Source: Pseudomonas extremorientalis
GTDB lineage: Bacteria > Pseudomonadota > Gammaproteobacteria > Pseudomonadales > Pseudomonadaceae
Length of the DNA: 64,000 bases
Assembly: GCF_001870465.1 (NCBI RefSeq)
Contig: NZ_MDGK01000037.1
Span: 64,501 to 128,500, forward strand
Reading direction: 5' to 3'
The notes beneath the pieces are model-generated. The model was given only the letters and a program-made list of their open reading frames with translations. It was not told the origin of the DNA and made no database searches. Below, one piece after another: positions 45,596 to 55,865 of this stretch (position 1 is its first letter; every line of letters starts with the position of its first letter). Position numbers and translations under genes: made by a program.

Positions 45596-45701
45596 GCTTT
45601 CACCTCGCTGTTGTTTTTATGGAACTGCGTTGCCCTTGGGATGGGCAGCGCGTTTAAGTGCTCGGGTACAGATGCTGTTCTTGCGTTGTTAGTGAGGGCC
45701 T

Positions 45702-45768
45702 CATCGGGGGCAAGCCCCCTCCCACATTCGACCGCATTCCAAAGGTGGGAGGGGGCTTGCCCCCGATG
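45702..45768. repeat. REP doublet, opposite arm order, copy 7
   Basis: ATCGGGGGCAAGCCCCCTCC and its complement face each other with a ~22-bp spacer, between fdhA and purU inside the same-direction gene run. Confidence 0.88.
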
Positions 45769-45775
45769 GCGTCAG

Positions 45776-46633
45776 TCAGAGCACCACCGTCCGATTGGCG
45801 TTTAAAAACACCCGCCGCTCAATGTGATACCCCACCGCCCGGGCCAACGTCAGCCCTTCGATATCACGCCCCTTGGCAATCAAGTCCTCGGGATAGTGGC
45901 TATGATCCACCACCTCCACGCCCTGGGCGATGATCGGGCCTTCGTCCAGGTCGTTGTTGATGTAATGCGCCGTGGCGCCTACCAGCTTCACGCCCTTGTT
46001 GTACGCCTGGTGATACGGCTTGGCGCCCTTGAACCCCGGCAGCAACGAGTGGTGAATGTTGATGGCCTTGCCATCGAGCTTGCGGCACAGCTCCGGCGAC
46101 AGCACTTGCATGTAGCGCGCAAGGATCACCAATTCGGCGCCGGTGTCTTCCACCACCTGCCACACCTGACGCTCCTGGGACGGTTTGTCGTTGGGGTCGA
46201 GGGGGAAATGGTAGTAGGGAATCTGGTGCCAGTCGGCCAAGGGTTTCAGATCGGGGTGGTTGGACACCACCGCGACCACGTCCATCGACAGTTGGCCGAT
46301 GCGCTGGCGATACAGCAGGTCGTTGAGGCAGTGATCGGCCTTGGAGACCATGATCACCACTTTTGGCCGGTAGTTCGGCGCCGTCAGCTCGAAGATCATG
46401 CCGAAGGCTTCACCGCGGGTGGCCAGGCCATCGCGGAACGCCTGTTCGTCAAAACCATCGGGCTGGCGGAATTCCACGCGGATAAAGAACCGGCCCGAAA
46501 GCCGGTCATCGAACGAGTGGTGCTCGGTGACGTAGCAACCCTGTTCGAACAGGTAGCGGGTGACCGCGTCCACCGTGCCGAGCACGCTGGGGCAGTCGGC
46601 GGTCAAAATCCATGTATCGGGTGCGCGGCTCAT
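45776..46633 (-). CDS. purU: Formyltetrahydrofolate deformylase
   Basis: This 285-residue enzyme hydrolyses 10-formyl-THF to formate and THF. An N-terminal ACT domain (about 8-85; WILTADCPSVLGTVDAVTRY) precedes the formyltransferase-fold catalytic domain, with the signature NIHHSLLPGFKGAKPY. It follows soxG by 10 bp, which supports co-transcription. In this context it recycles folate one-carbon units made during sarcosine oxidation. Confidence 0.95.
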   Translation of the reverse strand: MSRAPDTWILTADCPSVLGTVDAVTRYLFEQGCYVTEHHSFDDRLSGRFFIRVEFRQPDGFDEQAFRDGLATRGEAFGMIFELTAPNYRPKVVIMVSKADHCLNDLLYRQRIGQLSMDVVAVVSNHPDLKPLADWHQIPYYHFPLDPNDKPSQERQVWQVVEDTGAELVILARYMQVLSPELCRKLDGKAINIHHSLLPGFKGAKPYHQAYNKGVKLVGATAHYINNDLDEGPIIAQGVEVVDHSHYPEDLIAKGRDIEGLTLARAVGYHIERRVFLNANRTVVL

Positions 46634-46643
46634 GGCTCATTCC

Positions 46644-47276
46644 TCAGGCTTGGACGCTCAGGCCGAACTCGGCCGATGCATCCTGCAACCACAACCACCA
46701 GTAATCCGAGAAGCTGCGACGGATCACCAGCTCCCAGGTGTCTTCAGCCGTGTGGCGGATCACCAGTTGCGACTTGGCGAACACCGTGCCCACTGCCTTG
46801 CCCACCGGGAAGTTGTTGGGGTGCACGTCGTAGCTGGTGGACTTCATCAGCACATCGCGCACGTTCGGGCCGCTGAGTTCGAGGATCTGCTGGCCGCCGC
46901 TGACATTGACGACCTGGATATGCAGGTCGCCCAGGGCGGCGCGCAGGTTTTGCTCGGCGGCGAATTCTTCACCGCTCGGCACGATCAGCAACCACTCATC
47001 CGGGCCGAGCCATTGCAGGCTGGTTTCACCCTTGACGATCACTTGCAGCGCGCCGGGCAACTCGATGCCGATGGCTTTGTGCACGCCGGCGGCGAAAGCT
47101 GCGTCATGGCCGTCGCCACGAATCGTCAGATGGCCCAGGAGTTTCTTTTCACGCACGGTCACGCCGGCGTTCTTGCGGCCCTTGCCGACCTGGCTGGCGA
47201 GGTCGGCGTGATGCAGCGACGACTCGGCCTTGGCGCCGGAGGTGGGGCGTTGTTGGTAAACATTGGCTGCTGTCAT
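46644..47276 (-). CDS. soxG: Sarcosine oxidase gamma subunit
   Basis: This 210-residue small subunit belongs to heterotetrameric sarcosine oxidase. Segments ELSGPNVRDVLMKSTSYDVHP and WLGPDEWLLIVPSG match the GcvT-like fold of SoxG. It follows soxA after a 103-bp gap containing a degenerate REP. It is normal in length. Confidence 0.93.
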   Translation of the reverse strand: MTAANVYQQRPTSGAKAESSLHHADLASQVGKGRKNAGVTVREKKLLGHLTIRGDGHDAAFAAGVHKAIGIELPGALQVIVKGETSLQWLGPDEWLLIVPSGEEFAAEQNLRAALGDLHIQVVNVSGGQQILELSGPNVRDVLMKSTSYDVHPNNFPVGKAVGTVFAKSQLVIRHTAEDTWELVIRRSFSDYWWLWLQDASAEFGLSVQA

Positions 47277-47316
47277 AAAGCACCTGTTCTGAATTCTGTT
47301 GTGAGGCTGCTGACCT

Positions 47317-47373
47317 CATCGGGGGCAAGCCCCCTCCCACAGGGGAATGCATTTCAACTTGAGGGAGGGGCTT
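47317..47373. repeat. Degenerate REP doublet, copy 8
   Basis: The left arm is standard (ATCGGGGGCAAGCCCCCTCC). The right arm is decayed to TTGAGGGAGGGGCTTGGCC. It lies between soxA and soxG. Confidence 0.75.
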
Positions 47374-47379
47374 GGCCTG

Positions 47380-50300
47380 TCAGATGTTCTGGCGATCGCC
47401 TTTGGGGTCGAAGAACACCGAAGAAACAATCTCCGCCTCGATCACGCTGCCATCGGCCTGCGGTGAGAACACCCGCTCGCCGATACGCTTCAAGCCGCCC
47501 TTGACCACACCCAGCGCAAACGAATAGCCGAGGGAGTTGTGGGCGTAGCTGGAGGTGACGTGACCGACCATCTTCATCGGGATCGATTGCTTCGGATCAA
47601 ACACCAGTTGCGCGCCTTCCGGCAGCCACACCTTCGGATCGACCGGCTTCAAGCCCACCAGTTGCTTGCGTTCTTCACGCACACAGTCTTCACGGTTCAT
47701 GCCACGCCAGCCGATCCACGAGAACGGCTTGGTACGGCCCACGCACCACCCCATGTTGAGGTCATCCGGGGTCATCGAGCCGTCAGTGTCCTGGCCGACA
47801 ATGATGAAGCCCTTCTCGGCCCGCAATACGTGCATGGTCTCGGTGCCGTACGGGGTCAGGTTGTACTTTTTGCCGGCGTCGACGATTTTTTCCAACACAC
47901 CCATGGCGTAGTCGGCCTGCACGTTGACTTCGTATGACAGCTCACCGGTAAACGAAATGCGGAACACCCGCGCCGGTACGCCGCCGACCAGGCCTTCTTT
48001 CCAGGTCATGAACGGGAACCCGTCCTTGTCCAGGTCGATGTCGGTGACTTCCGCCAGCAGCTTGCGGCTGTTGGGGCCGGACAGGGTCATGGTCGCCCAG
48101 TGGTCGGTGACCGAGGTGAAATACACCTTGAGGTCTGGCCATTCGGTCTGTTGGTAGATTTCCAGCCATTGCAGCACACGGGCAGCGCCGCCGGTGGTGG
48201 TGGTCATCAGGAAGTGGTTGTCGGCGAGGCAGGCAGTCACGCCGTCGTCGAAGACCATGCCATCTTCCTTGCACATCAGGCCATAGCGCGCCTTGCCCAC
48301 GTCGAGCTTGGTCCAAGCGTTGGTGTAGATGCGGTTGAGGAACTCCCGCGCGTCGGGGCCCTGGATGTCGATCTTGCCGAGGGTGGACGCATCCAGCAGG
48401 CCGACGCTGTCACGCACGGCCAGGCATTCGCGTTTGACGGCGGCGTGCAGGTCTTCACCGTTGCGCGGGAAGTACCAAGGGCGCTTCCACTGGCCGACGT
48501 CTTCAAACTCGGCACCGTTCTTCACGTGCCAGGCGTGCAACGCGGTGTAGCGCACCGGTTCGAAGATGTGCCCACAGTGACGGCCCGCTACGGCGCCGAA
48601 AGTCACCGGCGTGTAGTTGGGACGGAACATGGTGGTGCCCATCTGCGGGATGGTCACGTTCAGCGAGCGGGCGGCAATGGCCAGGCCGTTGACGTTGCCC
48701 AGTTTGCCCTGGTCGGTGCCGAAGCCCAGCGCGGTGTAGCGCTTGACGTGCTCGACCGACTCGAAACCTTCGCGAGTGGCGAGTTCGATGGCGGCGGCGG
48801 TCACGTCGTTCTGCAGGTCGACGAATTGCTTCGGCGCCCGTGCAGTCGGCTTGTCGTGCGGTACTTGGTAAACCGCCAAAGTCGGCTCTTCCAGGCGGCT
48901 CAGCGCTTTGGGCAAGGTGCCTTCCACCGGCGCGAAACCGGCTTCGCTGGCCGCGCGCACGCCGCCTTCAAAACCATCCGCCAGGGAGTCGCCAAGGCCG
49001 TAGACCCCGTTGATCCCACCGACACACACGCGTTTCTGCGGCGCTTCGCCCGGTACAAAACCGAGGATATCTTCACGCCAGGTCGGCTTGCCGCCCAGGT
49101 GCGAAGCCAGGTGAACTACCGGGCTATAGCCGCCGGAGCTGGCTACCAGGTCGCACTCCAGCCATTCGCCTGGGCTGGTGACTTTATGCGCTTTCACATC
49201 GATCGCAGCCACGCGGGCGGCGGTCACGTGCTTGCTGCCACGGGCTTCGATCACGGCGCTGCCGGTGAGGATACGAATGCCTTTGGCGCGGGCTTCTTCC
49301 ACCAGCGCGCCGCGTGGGTTGTGGCGTACATCGGCCACGGCCACCACGTGCAGGCCGGCATCGAGCCAGTCCAGGGCAACGCGGTAGGCGTGGTCGTTGT
49401 TGGTCGACAGCACCAGCTTCTTGCCCGGTGCCACGCCGTAGCGACGCACGTAGGTGGAGACCGCACCGGCCAGCATGTTGCCCGGCACGTCGTTGTTGCC
49501 GTACACCAGCGGACGCTCGCACGCGCCGGTCGCCAGCACCACGCGCTTGGCACGCACACGGTGGATACGCTGACGCACCACGCCAATCGGCGCACGGTCA
49601 CCGAGGTGATCGGTGAGGCGCTCGTGAATGGTCAGGAAGTTATGGTCGTGGTAGCCGTTGACGGTGGCGCGGGGCAACAGCACCACGTCCGGCAGGGCCT
49701 TGAGTTCAGCGATGACGCTGGCAACCCATTCCACAGCCGGCTTGCCGTCGAGGCTTTCACGCGAGTCCAGCAGCGAACCACCGAACTCTTCCTGCTCGTC
49801 GGCGAGGATCACGCGGGCACCGCTGCGGGCGGCGGCCAGTGCGGCAGCCAGGCCCGCAGGACCGGCGCCGACGACCAGCACGTCACAGTGACGGTTGAAG
49901 TTGTCGTAGGTGTCCGGATCGTTCTCGGTCGGCGAGCGGCCGAGGCCGGCGGCCTTACGAATGTACTTCTCGTAGGTCATCCAGAACGATTGCGGGTACA
50001 TGAAGGTTTTGTAGTAGAACCCCGGCGGCATCAGCTTGCCGCCGACCTTGCCGAGGATGCCCATCACGTCATTGTTGACGTTCGGCCAGCCGTTGGTGCT
50101 GGTGGCGACCAGGCCTTGGTACAGCGCCTGTTGCGTGGCGCGCACGTTGGGAATCTGGGTGGCTTCGGTGGCGCCGATCTGCAGCACCGCGTTCGGCTCT
50201 TCGGCGCCGGCGGCAAAGATGCCGCGAGGGCGCGAGTACTTGAAGCTGCGGCCGATGATGTCGACGCCGTTGGCCAGCAGGGCGGCGGCCAATGTGTCGC

Positions 50301-50397
50301 CTTCAAAGCCTTTGTAGGTCTGGCCGTTGAAAGTAAACGTCAGGACTTTATTACGGTCGATCCGGCCACCGTTGGACAGGCGATTGGTCTGGCTCAT
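47380..50397 (-). CDS. soxA: Sarcosine oxidase alpha subunit
   Basis: This 1005-residue large subunit has an N-terminal [2Fe-2S]-ferredoxin-like region without visible cluster cysteines (about 15-100), a dinucleotide-binding domain with VVGAGPAGLAAALAAARSG (about 175-193) and the SoxA NAD site. The C-terminal half (about 610-1000) is a GcvT-like folate-binding domain. It uses tetrahydrofolate to capture the methyl carbon as methylene-THF. It overlaps soxD by 4 nt and is complete. Confidence 0.96.
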   Translation of the reverse strand: MSQTNRLSNGGRIDRNKVLTFTFNGQTYKGFEGDTLAAALLANGVDIIGRSFKYSRPRGIFAAGAEEPNAVLQIGATEATQIPNVRATQQALYQGLVATSTNGWPNVNNDVMGILGKVGGKLMPPGFYYKTFMYPQSFWMTYEKYIRKAAGLGRSPTENDPDTYDNFNRHCDVLVVGAGPAGLAAALAAARSGARVILADEQEEFGGSLLDSRESLDGKPAVEWVASVIAELKALPDVVLLPRATVNGYHDHNFLTIHERLTDHLGDRAPIGVVRQRIHRVRAKRVVLATGACERPLVYGNNDVPGNMLAGAVSTYVRRYGVAPGKKLVLSTNNDHAYRVALDWLDAGLHVVAVADVRHNPRGALVEEARAKGIRILTGSAVIEARGSKHVTAARVAAIDVKAHKVTSPGEWLECDLVASSGGYSPVVHLASHLGGKPTWREDILGFVPGEAPQKRVCVGGINGVYGLGDSLADGFEGGVRAASEAGFAPVEGTLPKALSRLEEPTLAVYQVPHDKPTARAPKQFVDLQNDVTAAAIELATREGFESVEHVKRYTALGFGTDQGKLGNVNGLAIAARSLNVTIPQMGTTMFRPNYTPVTFGAVAGRHCGHIFEPVRYTALHAWHVKNGAEFEDVGQWKRPWYFPRNGEDLHAAVKRECLAVRDSVGLLDASTLGKIDIQGPDAREFLNRIYTNAWTKLDVGKARYGLMCKEDGMVFDDGVTACLADNHFLMTTTTGGAARVLQWLEIYQQTEWPDLKVYFTSVTDHWATMTLSGPNSRKLLAEVTDIDLDKDGFPFMTWKEGLVGGVPARVFRISFTGELSYEVNVQADYAMGVLEKIVDAGKKYNLTPYGTETMHVLRAEKGFIIVGQDTDGSMTPDDLNMGWCVGRTKPFSWIGWRGMNREDCVREERKQLVGLKPVDPKVWLPEGAQLVFDPKQSIPMKMVGHVTSSYAHNSLGYSFALGVVKGGLKRIGERVFSPQADGSVIEAEIVSSVFFDPKGDRQNI

Positions 50398-50696
50398 ACC
50401 TTCTCTCCAGAGGCCTTGGCGGTGAATTGTGGCTTCTCACCGATCTTGTAGGTTTCAAGAATTTCGTAGGTCAGGGTGTCGCGGGTCGCGTTGAAGTACT
50501 GGCGGCAACCGGCAGCGTGGATCCACAGTTCGTGGTGCAGGCCGCGCGGGTTGTCGCGGAAGAACATATAGTCGCCCCACTCTTCATCGGTGCAGGCATT
50601 CGGGTCCAGCGGGCGCGGAATATGCGCTTGGCCGGATGCGTGGAATTCCTCTTCGGAGCGCAGTTCGCCACAGTGAGGACAGAAGATATGCAACAT
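50394..50696 (-). CDS. soxD: Sarcosine oxidase delta subunit
   Basis: This 100-residue zinc-binding subunit carries FCPHCGELR (C6, C9) and the later HAAGCRQYFN, which supply metal ligands. The segment EWGDYMFFRDNPRG is the family signature. Its ATGA overlap with soxA and 15-bp gap from soxB show one operon. Confidence 0.95.
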   Translation of the reverse strand: MLHIFCPHCGELRSEEEFHASGQAHIPRPLDPNACTDEEWGDYMFFRDNPRGLHHELWIHAAGCRQYFNATRDTLTYEILETYKIGEKPQFTAKASGEKV

Positions 50697-50711
50697 AGGG
50701 AATTTCTCCTG

Positions 50712-51962
50712 TTAGTGGGCGACGGCCGCAGCGCCGTGTTCGTCGATCAACGCACCGTTGTGGAAACGGTCGATGGAGAAAGGTGCCGCCAATGGGTGCA
50801 TTTCACCCTTGGCCAGGCTGGCGGCAAACACGTTGCCTGAGCCCGGCGTGGCCTTGAAGCCCCCGGTGCCCCAACCGCAGTTGAAGAACATGTTCGGCAC
50901 CGGAGTCTTGGAGATGATCGGGCACGCATCCGGCGTGGTGTCGACGATGCCGCCCCACTGACGGTTCATGCGCACGCGGGACAGCACCGGGAACATCTCG
51001 ACGATGGCCTGGATGGTGTGTTCGATCACCGGGTACGAGCCGCGCTGGCCGTAGCCGTTGTAGCCGTCGATACCGGCGCCGATCACCAGGTCGCCCTTGT
51101 CGGACTGGCTGATGTAGCCGTGTACGGCGTTGGACATGATCACGCTGTCGATAATCGGCTTGATCGGCTCCGACACCAGCGCTTGCAGCGGGTGGGATTC
51201 GATGGGCAGGCGGAACCCGGCGAGCGAAGCCATGTGCCCGGAATTACCGGCAGTGACTACACCGACGCGCTTGGCGCCGATGAAGCCCTTGTTGGTTTCC
51301 ACGCCGATGCACACGCCGTTTTCCTTGCGAAAGCCGATCACTTCGGTCTGCTGGATCAGGTCCACGCCAAGGGCGTCGGCGGCACGGGCAAAGCCCCAGG
51401 CCACGGCATCGTGACGGGCCACGCCGCCGCGCCGTTGCACGGTGGCGCCGAGCACCGGGTAGCGGGTGTTTTTCGAGCAGTCGAGGTATGGGATCTCGTC
51501 GGCCACTTGCTTGGCATTGAGCAATTCGCCGTCCACGCCATTGAGGCGGTTGGCGCTCACACGGCGCTCGGAATCACGGATGTCCTGCAAGGTGTGGCAC
51601 AGGTTGTACACGCCACGCTGGGAGAACATCACGTTGTAGTTGAGGTCCTGGGACAGGCCTTCCCACAGCTTCATCGCGTGTTCGTACAGGTGCGCCGACT
51701 CGTCCCACAGGTAGTTGGAACGCACGATGGTGGTGTTGCGCGCGGTGTTACCGCCGCCCAGCCAGCCTTTCTCGACCACGGCCACGTTGGTGATGCCGTG
51801 CTCTTTGGCCAGGTAGTAGGCGGTCGCCAGACCATGCCCGCCGCCGCCGACGATGACCACGTCGTAGACTTTCTTGGGGGTCGGCGTGCGCCACATCTTC
51901 TGCCAGTTTTCATGGTGGCTGAGGGAGTGCTTGAAGAGGCCGAAGCCCGAGTAGCGTTGCAT
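50712..51962 (-). CDS. soxB: Sarcosine oxidase beta subunit
   Basis: This 416-residue flavoprotein subunit oxidises sarcosine. FAD site [20 protein letters not shown] (about 35-54) is followed by a basic stretch and [12 protein letters not shown], whose histidine (near 184) sits where the covalent-FMN histidine of heterotetrameric sarcosine oxidases lies. The start at 51962 has GGAG 8 nt upstream; the ATG two codons earlier is too close to it. The gene follows glyA by 22 bp. Confidence 0.95.
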   Translation of the reverse strand: MQRYSGFGLFKHSLSHHENWQKMWRTPTPKKVYDVVIVGGGGHGLATAYYLAKEHGITNVAVVEKGWLGGGNTARNTTIVRSNYLWDESAHLYEHAMKLWEGLSQDLNYNVMFSQRGVYNLCHTLQDIRDSERRVSANRLNGVDGELLNAKQVADEIPYLDCSKNTRYPVLGATVQRRGGVARHDAVAWGFARAADALGVDLIQQTEVIGFRKENGVCIGVETNKGFIGAKRVGVVTAGNSGHMASLAGFRLPIESHPLQALVSEPIKPIIDSVIMSNAVHGYISQSDKGDLVIGAGIDGYNGYGQRGSYPVIEHTIQAIVEMFPVLSRVRMNRQWGGIVDTTPDACPIISKTPVPNMFFNCGWGTGGFKATPGSGNVFAASLAKGEMHPLAAPFSIDRFHNGALIDEHGAAAVAH

Positions 51963-51984
51963 AGTCATTACTCCAAAACCGCGC

Positions 51985-53238
<1,254 letters not shown>

Positions 53239-53645
53239 CGCGTCTCTCCCAGCCTTTCGTATTGTTGAGGCCCGTGCAGGGCCCTTTGATGCGATGGTAG
53301 GGCTGGCGCAGACAGGTCAAATGCCTGCGCACGCCATGCAAAGGTGCGTTTACGACATGGGTTGCTGGTCGACCTCGTTTTCAACGTACACGAAGAGGCA
53401 GGCACCTGCCCGGCAGAAAGTTTTATATACAAACAACCCTACTGAAAGAGGCTTCTTACAAAAACCACTAATAGGCAAACATTAAAATAAACTTTGAAAA
53501 CACCCAACCAAATAACCACTTACAAAACGTCTTTTGCATTTCACCCTACATCAGAACTTAATTGCTCCCCGAGCAATACCTCGACTCGCGCAACAATCCG
53601 GCAACGCTATCTTGAAACTGACTTTTAAACCGCAGGAGAACAAAC
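53239..53645. promoter_or_regulatory. 407-bp intergenic region between glyA and the accessory pair
   Basis: This gap must hold the glyA-sox promoter (minus) and the promoter of the accessory pair (plus). The left part is GC-rich and contains a perfect GGCAGG-CA-CCTGCC palindrome (53397-53410), a possible operator. The right part from about 53420 is strikingly AT-rich. GCAGGAG (53632-53638) is the ribosome binding site of the downstream gene. No coding region is supported. The activator of the sox region is not visible by motif. Confidence 0.45.
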
Positions 53646-55844
53646 ATGGCTTTAATTGATCAAGTCAAAGATATTTGCACCCGACTGGCCCCTGGTGGCT
53701 GGCATAACTTACTGCTTCATCACGGCCTCAACATCCTTGCACCTTCCTTGCAAGATGAACTGCGTAACGTCTTAAAGGTGGATCGAACACTCGCCGGCTT
53801 TGAAGACTTCGCGTCAAGCGGTGTACGCGGCATTGAACCCGGCAAGCCCGCACTCAGTTTGCTGTTTCACGCACTGGCCAACGCTAACGTAACAATGGAT
53901 GCGAAAGGTAATCCACTTCAGATTTACCCCACGGCTGCCGAGCTGGAAACAGTCATGAACTATGTTTACGGCAGCCAACCACCCAGCCTCCAGCAATTAA
54001 AAGAACTCGCCAATGGTGCGCCCATGGCAGTGGTCGTCTTTGCTAATGAGTACCGACCGGCACCTGATACAGTTCACAAAGAACAGGCCGATATGTGTTT
54101 TTCACGAACCGGCATATCACGCGTTGGCACCGCTGAACCTTTGTACGATGCACAAAGTAGAGGGTTCCTACCTTTTGTTGCAGATGACAACCACGCCATT
54201 CGTGTCTTGCCTGCTCGATACGCCGCCTACATCGCCATCCAACGCAAAGGAGACGCCACAACTTTCGGTCCTATGCGCGTGCGCGAAAAGGACGAAACCC
54301 ACGATTTTTGGGTACCCCTGCACAAACTGTTCCACGGCACCGAGTGCATTGAGGGTCTGAACCTTGACGTCCAACTGACAGCGATGCACAAAAACGAGAA
54401 AATACGCCGCCTACACTTGATGTTGGGCGCCGGGTCGGGCTGGGAAGAGCCAGACATCAGTCAACCACCTTTTGTCATAACCGAAGGGCTCGGCAACTGG
54501 CTTTGCGAACTGGAATTCGGCGCGGGGCTCATGGCAGCCTCGCCACGCAGATTTCTGGTTGAAGCGGCGCAATACAAAGGTAAGCCGTTGACCTTCAACG
54601 TACCAAAATCGCCAAGGCTGTTAGCATCCACCCTGATCGGGCCCGAAAACGCTCCGGAATATGTGCACATTCGCCATAAAGTTGACGACGCCGGCAACCT
54701 TGTTAACTTCAACCAACAGCCAGGCATCCTCAGTGAGCTGGAAAAAGGCGACTTCCAAGCCCTGCATTACCTGGACTTTACCGCAGACGGCTGGATTCAA
54801 GCTCAGTGCCCAGCGCTGGACACCGCTTTTCCAAATCGCATACCCGCCTACTCTTTGCTGTGCGCTCCCGACTTCTACCCTCTGTGTAATCAGCGGCATC
54901 TGAGCGAGTGGCTGGAGACCCTGAGTCCGGACATTCAAAAAACCGTGTTTCGGACAGCCCCTGAATGCCTGTCCGATTCTCGCTATGCGGCCAATATCCA
55001 GTCTTTTCCCACCCTCTTTTCCAGCACTGATGTCAGCATAACTGCGATTGTGGGTCACCATGGGTCAACTGTTGGACAGTCGACTGCGGCCAAACCTGAT
55101 ACAGCGTCGGCAAAACGTGCCTCATGCCTTCCAGATGCCGCAGCGGGAGTCTTTGCTCCTGGCTGGGATGTCGGTGCTGTCGAATACGAGAGTAGCTCGG
55201 GCGCCGTGCCGCACCTCGCAGCGTACAGGCTAGGCAGCCCTTTTCCAGAGGACGCAAAACTGTGTGCCGCGCTGAGTTCATTTTGGCCGGCAGTCGCTCC
55301 TGACGCCGCTCAATCCTTTGAACCCGACGCCGGAGCGGGCCCGACGATTAAACCGATGCTCGATCAGGAAATAGGCATCACCGCCGGTTTTTCTTGGGAC
55401 GGCATCCCCGCACCACACAGTATTATTTCCAACAACGTGACACAAATTGCTTATCACAGTTATCGCTATGGTGATTATACGGAAAGCGCTCTGGAAGGTA
55501 AGTTCTCACTCGCCTTGACCGGCAAGATTGATACCTTGGAATACCAAAGACGTATTGATGCATTCCGACGTGTCAAACTTGCACTCGGCTCCCTGCATGA
55601 AAAATGGTTTATACGCTCGTTCAAAACTATAACGTCCGACGATTTAAGAGAGCTCGACGCCCCTCTAAATTCAAACGTCAAACTTGATGCCGCCGCTTAT
55701 CGATTCGAACTCTATCGCTATGAACCAAGCGCCTCTCCACACTTCAATAAAACCTTAATCAAAGTCATAGAAACTTCAAATTATCTCGTCTGGCCACATG
55801 TCATTTTTCACCAATCAGGCACGCGTCCATGGCAACCCGTTTAA
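53646..55844 (+). CDS. Large protein of unknown function, possible divergent LodA-like quinoprotein
   Basis: I cannot assign this 732-residue protein with certainty. There is no signal peptide. Features seen are an N-terminal conserved-looking block (GFEDFASSGVRGIEPGKPAL, about 50-69), a central block (FSRTGISRVGTAEPLY), then SCLPDAAAGVFAPGWDVG with C494 and W507, and LCAALSSFWPAVAPDAA with C540 and W547. LodA/GoxA enzymes have similar length, a Cys and Trp in comparable regions that form cysteine tryptophylquinone, and a PG-x-x-V element after the Cys. They are always paired with a LodB-type flavoprotein, and such a flavoprotein is the next gene here. The link is inference. Base composition is lower in GC than the flanks, suggesting transfer. 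Confidence 0.6.
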   Translation: MALIDQVKDICTRLAPGGWHNLLLHHGLNILAPSLQDELRNVLKVDRTLAGFEDFASSGVRGIEPGKPALSLLFHALANANVTMDAKGNPLQIYPTAAELETVMNYVYGSQPPSLQQLKELANGAPMAVVVFANEYRPAPDTVHKEQADMCFSRTGISRVGTAEPLYDAQSRGFLPFVADDNHAIRVLPARYAAYIAIQRKGDATTFGPMRVREKDETHDFWVPLHKLFHGTECIEGLNLDVQLTAMHKNEKIRRLHLMLGAGSGWEEPDISQPPFVITEGLGNWLCELEFGAGLMAASPRRFLVEAAQYKGKPLTFNVPKSPRLLASTLIGPENAPEYVHIRHKVDDAGNLVNFNQQPGILSELEKGDFQALHYLDFTADGWIQAQCPALDTAFPNRIPAYSLLCAPDFYPLCNQRHLSEWLETLSPDIQKTVFRTAPECLSDSRYAANIQSFPTLFSSTDVSITAIVGHHGSTVGQSTAAKPDTASAKRASCLPDAAAGVFAPGWDVGAVEYESSSGAVPHLAAYRLGSPFPEDAKLCAALSSFWPAVAPDAAQSFEPDAGAGPTIKPMLDQEIGITAGFSWDGIPAPHSIISNNVTQIAYHSYRYGDYTESALEGKFSLALTGKIDTLEYQRRIDAFRRVKLALGSLHEKWFIRSFKTITSDDLRELDAPLNSNVKLDAAAYRFELYRYEPSASPHFNKTLIKVIETSNYLVWPHVIFHQSGTRPWQPV

Positions 55845-55865
55845 CCACAACTAAAGTCCGACACG

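Noticed and set aside
48100..50451. A 783-codon open frame on the plus strand opposite soxA
   Set aside because: Composition-driven antisense frame (rich in V, A, G, H, Q), no family signature, and fully covered by the well-supported soxA.
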